From Chiridota heheva (lineage: Eukaryota > Echinodermata > Holothuroidea > Apodida > Chiridotidae), in NCBI GenBank assembly GCA_020152595.1, contig JAIGNY010000703.1:1805001-1869000 (forward strand): a DNA stretch of 64,000 bases. The letters are read 5' to 3'. The notes below the pieces were generated by a model, which made no database searches, was not told the origin of the DNA, and saw only the letters and a list, made by a program, of their open reading frames with translations. A program made the position numbers and the translations under genes. The first letter of the stretch is position 1; each line of letters opens with the position of its first letter. Shown in pieces: positions 59,419-64,000 of this stretch.

Positions 59419-59979
59419 CATTATTTAGTTCAAGGGTCAAGTATGTCCATCTCATATTAAAGAGGACTTCAAAAGAAACAAAATGGTAAAGAAAGAATTG
59501 CAAAATCTTCTTCTGTTAAGGAGATATTCAAGTTTAAAGTTTGATACCATTTCTGTAGAAATGACTGAAATCAGACTAGTTGTGATGTCACAGCCTCAGA
59601 TTCCACTCTTTGTCTCTGGATTTAAAAGAAAGTTTATTTAATTTTTTCACTATTTAAATCAATTTTCCTCAAACTTTCTTTCAGGTGGTATATTATAAAT
59701 ACCCTTCCTAAATTCAGTTTCACTACTTTTTTGACATATCCCGTGGTTTTTAGGCCACAAAATCACAGGAAAAATTATGATAGAATACATAAAGACTTTG
59801 AGGAAACTGAGGCTATGACATCACAACTACTCTGATTTCAGTCGTTTCTACACAAATGATAACACACTTTAAACTGAAATATCTTCTTAACAGAATAAGA
59901 TTTTACAATGCTTTCTTCACCATTTTGTCCTCTTTCATATAAGATAAACATGCTTGACCACTGAACTAATCCTTTAATG
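59419..59979. mobile_element. MITE with ~170-bp inverted arms (copy B), in intron 3 of gene 2
   Basis: The left arm (TTTAGTTCAAGGGTCAAGTA ... TCTTCTGTTAAGGAGATATTC ... GTTGTGATGTCACAGCCTC) and the right arm (GAGGCTATGACATCACAAC ... TTCTTAACAGAATAAGA ... CTTGACCACTGAACTAATCC) are inverted complements. The interior (CAGGTGGTATATTATAAAT, CATATCCCGTGGTTTTTAGG) is the inverted form of that in copy A (8724-9299). Confidence 0.7.
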
Positions 59980-60270
59980 GTGGGAGTATCATAATACTTT
60001 TTGTTTTGTTTTACATGTCCTTCTAACTAAATTGAATATATCTTGCTTAAATTGTATTTATGCTATTATAGAGAACAATAAATAATCAAAAACAAAACAC
60101 GAAAATATTACTTATGCATTAAGTAGAATAATTATCAAAATTATTCAAAAAGGGAGAATTCTTTCTTTAAAAAATCACAAGACAGACAACTCATTTTCCT
60201 GTGCATAAGATTGCATAAGACAATTAAATTTGAAAATCATAAATTGTAATTTTCAGACCATAATCTTTAC
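59980..60270. other. Intron 3 of arylsulfatase gene 2, remainder
   Basis: Nothing recognised; ends at the donor of exon 3 (CGGGCAAG|GTAAAG on the minus strand). Confidence 0.5.
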
Positions 60271-60523
60271 CTTGCCCGTGTTTGAAAAGTACAGAGTGCA
60301 AATCAACACCGTCCAACGTGACATTTGGTAGAGGGACGTTGACAATATTTGCAATCGTTGGAAGTAAATCCAGGTGCTGGCCAGCTCAAGACTTCTGCCG
60401 GGCTTGATTCTCCCTGACCAGTAAGCAATGGCCGGCACACGCTGACCTCCTTCATATGTTGTGCCCTTGCCACATTTCAGAAGACCTGCATTTCCACCGA
60501 TACTTTCCCATCTTAAACTTGGT
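60271..60523 (-). pseudogene. Arylsulfatase A-like gene 2, exon 3 (apparent 1-nt deletion)
   Basis: The acceptor is CCATATCACAG|ACCAAG (first base 60523). [20 protein letters not shown] keeps the sulfate-binding Lys. The open frame then reads [23 protein letters not shown] and departs from the family. The +1 frame immediately continues [20 protein letters not shown] then [14 protein letters not shown]. One base, most simply a C at about 60381-60384, is missing. With that correction the exon ends in phase 1, which fits exon 4 beginning with two bases of a Glu codon. Compare the intact exon 3 of gene 1. Confidence 0.8.
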
Positions 60524-61290
60524 CTGTGATATGGAAATTGAAAATAATAAGACAAACAAATGCATTCAGTATCAATATTATAGCCAAGAACGTATTCCTG
60601 TGATTTGTCATGAAATCGCTCAAGAAAATTATGTTGATATCTTATTTCATTTAGTAGATCTCACATTTCCCAGATTCCCACAGTGTTTGTGAAAGCGCAC
60701 CTCCAAAACAATCTTTTCAATGTATTTCTTTGAAAATAAATTACCTCTTTCTAAATTATTGGAACCAATTTTTGTTTGATTATTGATATGGTATATAACA
60801 AACATTTTTAAAATGAGTCTTCTCTGCCCATCTGTTCATATATCTGAGAGAATAATGACAATTTAGTTTCATAGAAATACATTAAAAAAATGTCTTGGAT
60901 GTGCAACTATGACATCACAATGTATACTGTACCGGTCATTTTCAACAAACTTATGAAATCTTTGAAATGCAATAACTCACGGAATGAGATATCAACATGC
61001 TTTTTTCACTACTTTGTTTCTATAATAGTTCTCTATCATATAAATGAAAATTCACGGAATATTCCTTTGAAGGAGATGGAGGCGCACTCTTTCAGGAAGA
61101 AAGTACAGCTAGCCTGAATCAAAAATGAAACTTTGTTCATAGTAAATTAAAATGAATGTTGGTGAACTATTTAAATGAATATTTATGGCAAACACCTCTT
61201 GCCTGACGGAAGAAAGATATGTGCTGTACTTTCATTGAATAAGTGAAGTGAATTGTACAAGGCTTGTACACTACTACTAGATGTTTGAAA
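60524..61290. other. Intron 2 of gene 2, left part; partial MITE arm 60880-61080
   Basis: ATGTGCAACTATGACATCACAATGTAT ... AATGAGATATCAACATGC ... CTCTATCATATAAATGAAAATTC loosely matches the right arm of the long-arm MITE family. Confidence 0.4.
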
Positions 61291-61616
<326 letters not shown>

Positions 61617-62060
61617 CTAACATTTATAAGACACTAATTATAACTAACTTCATAGTTGTCAAAAGCATGGTACATATTGTATTCCTGCCAAATTTTCAGG
61701 GCAGCAGCTCAAGATCAGCGCCATGAATTTGACTGGACTGGGACATGATGTGAAATGAACACCGCGTTTTCACGCTTCTCTTTTTCAAAAAGTGTTCAGA
61801 GAACCAGGCAGGAGGTGAATCTCCTGCCATCAGTACCGCCATTTAACGTCCTCATCTGATGGACGGTGAGCGCCATCGAACCATTGGTCCACTTCTCCCA
61901 ATGGCTGGATGAGGGGTAGGTGCCGCAGATGACATAATGCTGCCCTCGATGCCTGCCGTATTTGTCTGCATAGCTGTGGAAAAATCTCCTAGTTGTATTT
62001 GGTGCGACTCGAACCTGGAACCTCCAGTATCTCAATCGTGCACTCTACCAACCCATCCCC
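61617..62060 (-). mobile_element. tRNA-derived SINE with A and B boxes
   Basis: On the minus strand the 5' end reads GGGGATGGGTTGGTAGAGTG. Box A is at 62055-62041 (TGGGTTGGTAGAG) and box B at 62015-62006 (GGTTCGAGTC), 26 nt apart, as expected for an RNA polymerase III internal promoter. A ~380-nt body (GCAGCATTATGTCATCTGCG, CATCAGATGAGGACGTTAAA, TGGCGGTACTGATGG) follows and ends TATAAATGTTAGGC plus ATT repeats. It lies in intron 2 of arylsulfatase gene 2, in the same orientation. It is not a functional tRNA: no consistent acceptor stem is seen. Confidence 0.65.
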
Positions 62061-62501
62061 TTCATTTTCTACTACTTTGCAATTTTTCCAAATTGTGATG
62101 TACTGTACCTTTTCCCAATTTTTCAATCCATGATATTTTCTTCCGATTTAAAATTTGAAAAGCAAAAATGGAAAGTTTTTGTAGTTTTTATGTCTGAAAT
62201 TGCAAACAGTGTAAACTTGAAATTTCTTACATTTTTTGAATTTGTATCACTCTATGTGAAACTTTCTTCAGGATAGTAATGCACATATATGCCTCAAGAT
62301 CTTTAGGTAAAATCCTAGCATAGCAAAACAGGTTTGGCAAAATGTGTTTTTTGTAATACAACTTTATTCCGTTATCTAAATAACTGAAACTTTGAGGAAT
62401 AACAATCTAAGAAACGCATAGTAAACTTACTTCATTAAACATATGGCAATAAACCGCTATACAACCGCTATACTAAGATTTTTCATATCTTTTTTACTTA
62501 C
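62061..62501. other. Intron 2 of gene 2, next to exon 2
   Basis: AT-rich, nothing recognised. Confidence 0.5.
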
Positions 62502-63125
62502 CCATTGTCTGAAGTGAAAAACACAAACGTGTTTTCCATGACACCACTCTCTTGAAGCTGGCCCATCACATCGCCAACTCCACCATCAAGCTCTGCTAGA
62601 GCATCCCCAAAAGCTCCTCGAATAGTGGAATTGCGGAATTCCTTCCCAGCATATTTTGGATGATGGGTGTGATGGAATGCATAATACAAGAAAAATGGCG
62701 TCCCTGAATCTGCGTTCTCTTTAATCACTTGCTTAGCACGACTGACGTATCGTTCATGCAAAATGGTTAAATTTACGGGTTGCTCAACGATCTTCGTCCC
62801 ATCGAAGAGGGGGCATGAGGTATATTTTTCATCGCAATGATTCAAACAGGTGTCATTGGGATAGAAACATATCTCACATGGACACATGTCGTGGGAATAT
62901 GGCACCCCATAATACTCGTCAAAGCCTTGCGTTGTTGGTAGATAGATGTTGCCCTTGCCGACACCCAGATGCCATTTGCCGACGATGGCTGTATGGTACC
63001 CAGCGGGCTTCAATATCTCAGCTATGGTGGTTTCATTGTGAGGAAGTCCGCCTGTGGAATCTGGTACAAATACCCCAGGATACACCCCTGACCTTGTTTG
63101 GTAGCGTCCTGTCAGCAAACCAGCC
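62502..63125 (-). CDS. Arylsulfatase A-like gene 2, exon 2
   Basis: The acceptor is TTTTTCACAG|GGCTGG (first base 63125 completes the signature Arg) and the donor is AATGG|GTAAGT (last base 62502). It is 624 nt, identical in length and phase to exon 2 of gene 1. It encodes AGLLTGRYQTRSGVYPG, then GKWHLGVG, CPCEICFYPNDTCLNHC, FHHTHHPKYAG and FTSDNG, so all active-site residues in this part are present and the frame is intact. Exon 1 with the formylglycine Cys must lie beyond 64000, because nothing like [10 protein letters not shown] occurs in 63126-64000. Downstream exons 3 and 4 show apparent frameshifts. Confidence 0.85.
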
Positions 63126-64000
63126 CTGTGAAAAAGAGTGAAAGTTTGAAAAAGAAGAAAATTACAAGGAACTTATTTACGAATCTTCCATCTATTCTTG
63201 GAAAAAAATTGTATTTTTTCATACTACTCATTATCGTTGTTGGCAAAAAAACAATGCCATTGAAATACAATGACACTTCACAGAATAGACCTGTTGACAA
63301 TTTTATTCCACCTAGAGAAAAACGAGCTAACTTTGCACACAGTACTGCAGTAATGTAAATTTATGCAAATTGTAAAATTTGTTGAATAATCAGAAGTTTT
63401 TATTGAAAGATGACTTACTCAGCCATCACTAAGTTACAGCTTGAGGAAAACTTTAAAGATCTGCTAGTGTTGCTATGCTGTGTACACAGGAATGTTAGCA
63501 GTCATGAAATGAGCATTACTAAATGATAATAATACATGTACTGTAGATACTGTACACACACAGAAACAGTGTACAGTACTTGGATTATTTATGCATTAAT
63601 TTGTGTTTCAATCATAAATTTAATAAGAGCAAAAAATCAGTATAAACATTTATATGGACATGTGGAGAGTAGGCCCAACCATGACTGTTAATCATGACTT
63701 TTAATTATTAGCTCACCAGAGCTTTCCATAACATGGATACGATGGGGTATTTTTTGTGATTGTCTTAATGATTGTTATGAGTTCATCTCCTCACCTTTGT
63801 ATATTTACTTGTAACGTTTTGCATATATTGTACTTCTTTTTGTAAAGAGCAATAAGTTTATGCATAATTTTTGTACTATGGGTTGGAGGCCTGAAGTTTT
63901 TGTTGAATAAATGAAATGTAAATGTATCATTCATGTTTAATTAGCCAGAAATATGATTTGGGGTGAATAGTTTTCTCCTGATATCCTACAACTTAATTAA
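63126..64000. other. Intron 1 of arylsulfatase gene 2 (open at window edge)
   Basis: No sulfatase exon or recognisable element. TACTGTA/TACAGTA-rich stretch at 63535-63580. Confidence 0.5.

Noticed and set aside
61990-62060. Possible functional tRNA gene
   Set aside because: Box A and B are present, but the acceptor stem does not pair well and a SINE body and tail follow.

Overview
The window is eukaryotic, from an animal genome. Genes are split by introns with consensus GT/AG junctions, spacers are AT-rich, and most of the DNA is transposon and tandem-repeat sequence. The gene set (a C12orf56 homologue and two arylsulfatase A-like paralogues) and the repeat types (RTE-like and CR1/Jockey-like LINEs, an XPG-nuclease DNA transposon, a tRNA-derived SINE, many MITEs) suggest a marine invertebrate. 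An echinoderm or another non-vertebrate deuterostome is my best guess. The species cannot be read from the sequence.

Layout. 1-12.2 kb is non-coding and rich in repeats: a ~265-bp repeat family interrupted by two insertions, piggyBac-like TTAA elements, a MITE with long inverted arms, and a 20-25-bp minisatellite. 12.38-30.78 kb (minus) holds the first two coding exons of a C12orf56-like gene, joined in phase 0 across a 17.3-kb intron. Upstream of exon 1 is a promoter-like block with a CATATAAGG box, an NRF-1-like palindrome and an inverted CCAAT. The intron carries a decayed LINE (20.85-25.4 kb) and several arrays, including a 56-bp satellite amplified from the LINE's own coding sequence.

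31,674-36,540 is a complete but inactivated DNA transposon. It has ~335-bp terminal inverted repeats, a CAA target duplication on both sides, and one broken minus-strand protein gene with an XPG/FEN1-type nuclease signature. It is probably Academ-like.

40.5-44.5 kb (plus) is a complete four-exon arylsulfatase A-like gene of 520 codons with every catalytic residue. Its introns contain nested elements with CAGTGGCG termini. 58.6-63.1 kb (minus) holds exons 2-4 of a tail-to-tail paralogue; exon 1 lies beyond the window. That copy has an apparent frameshift in exon 3 and another in exon 4. Between the two are an RTE-like LINE, a CR1/Jockey-like LINE split by a 1-kb insertion, and minisatellites. 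A tRNA-derived SINE with a very long trinucleotide tail sits in intron 2 of the second gene.

The most unusual observation is a set of 30-35-bp palindromes (CATGGAGGTACCACT...) at three places: inside the LINE RT frame, at 39.74 kb, and as the core of a 58-bp tandem array. Each is bounded by a perfect or 6-of-7 direct repeat of 7 bp. They behave like very small mobile insertions, or like fused transposon ends.
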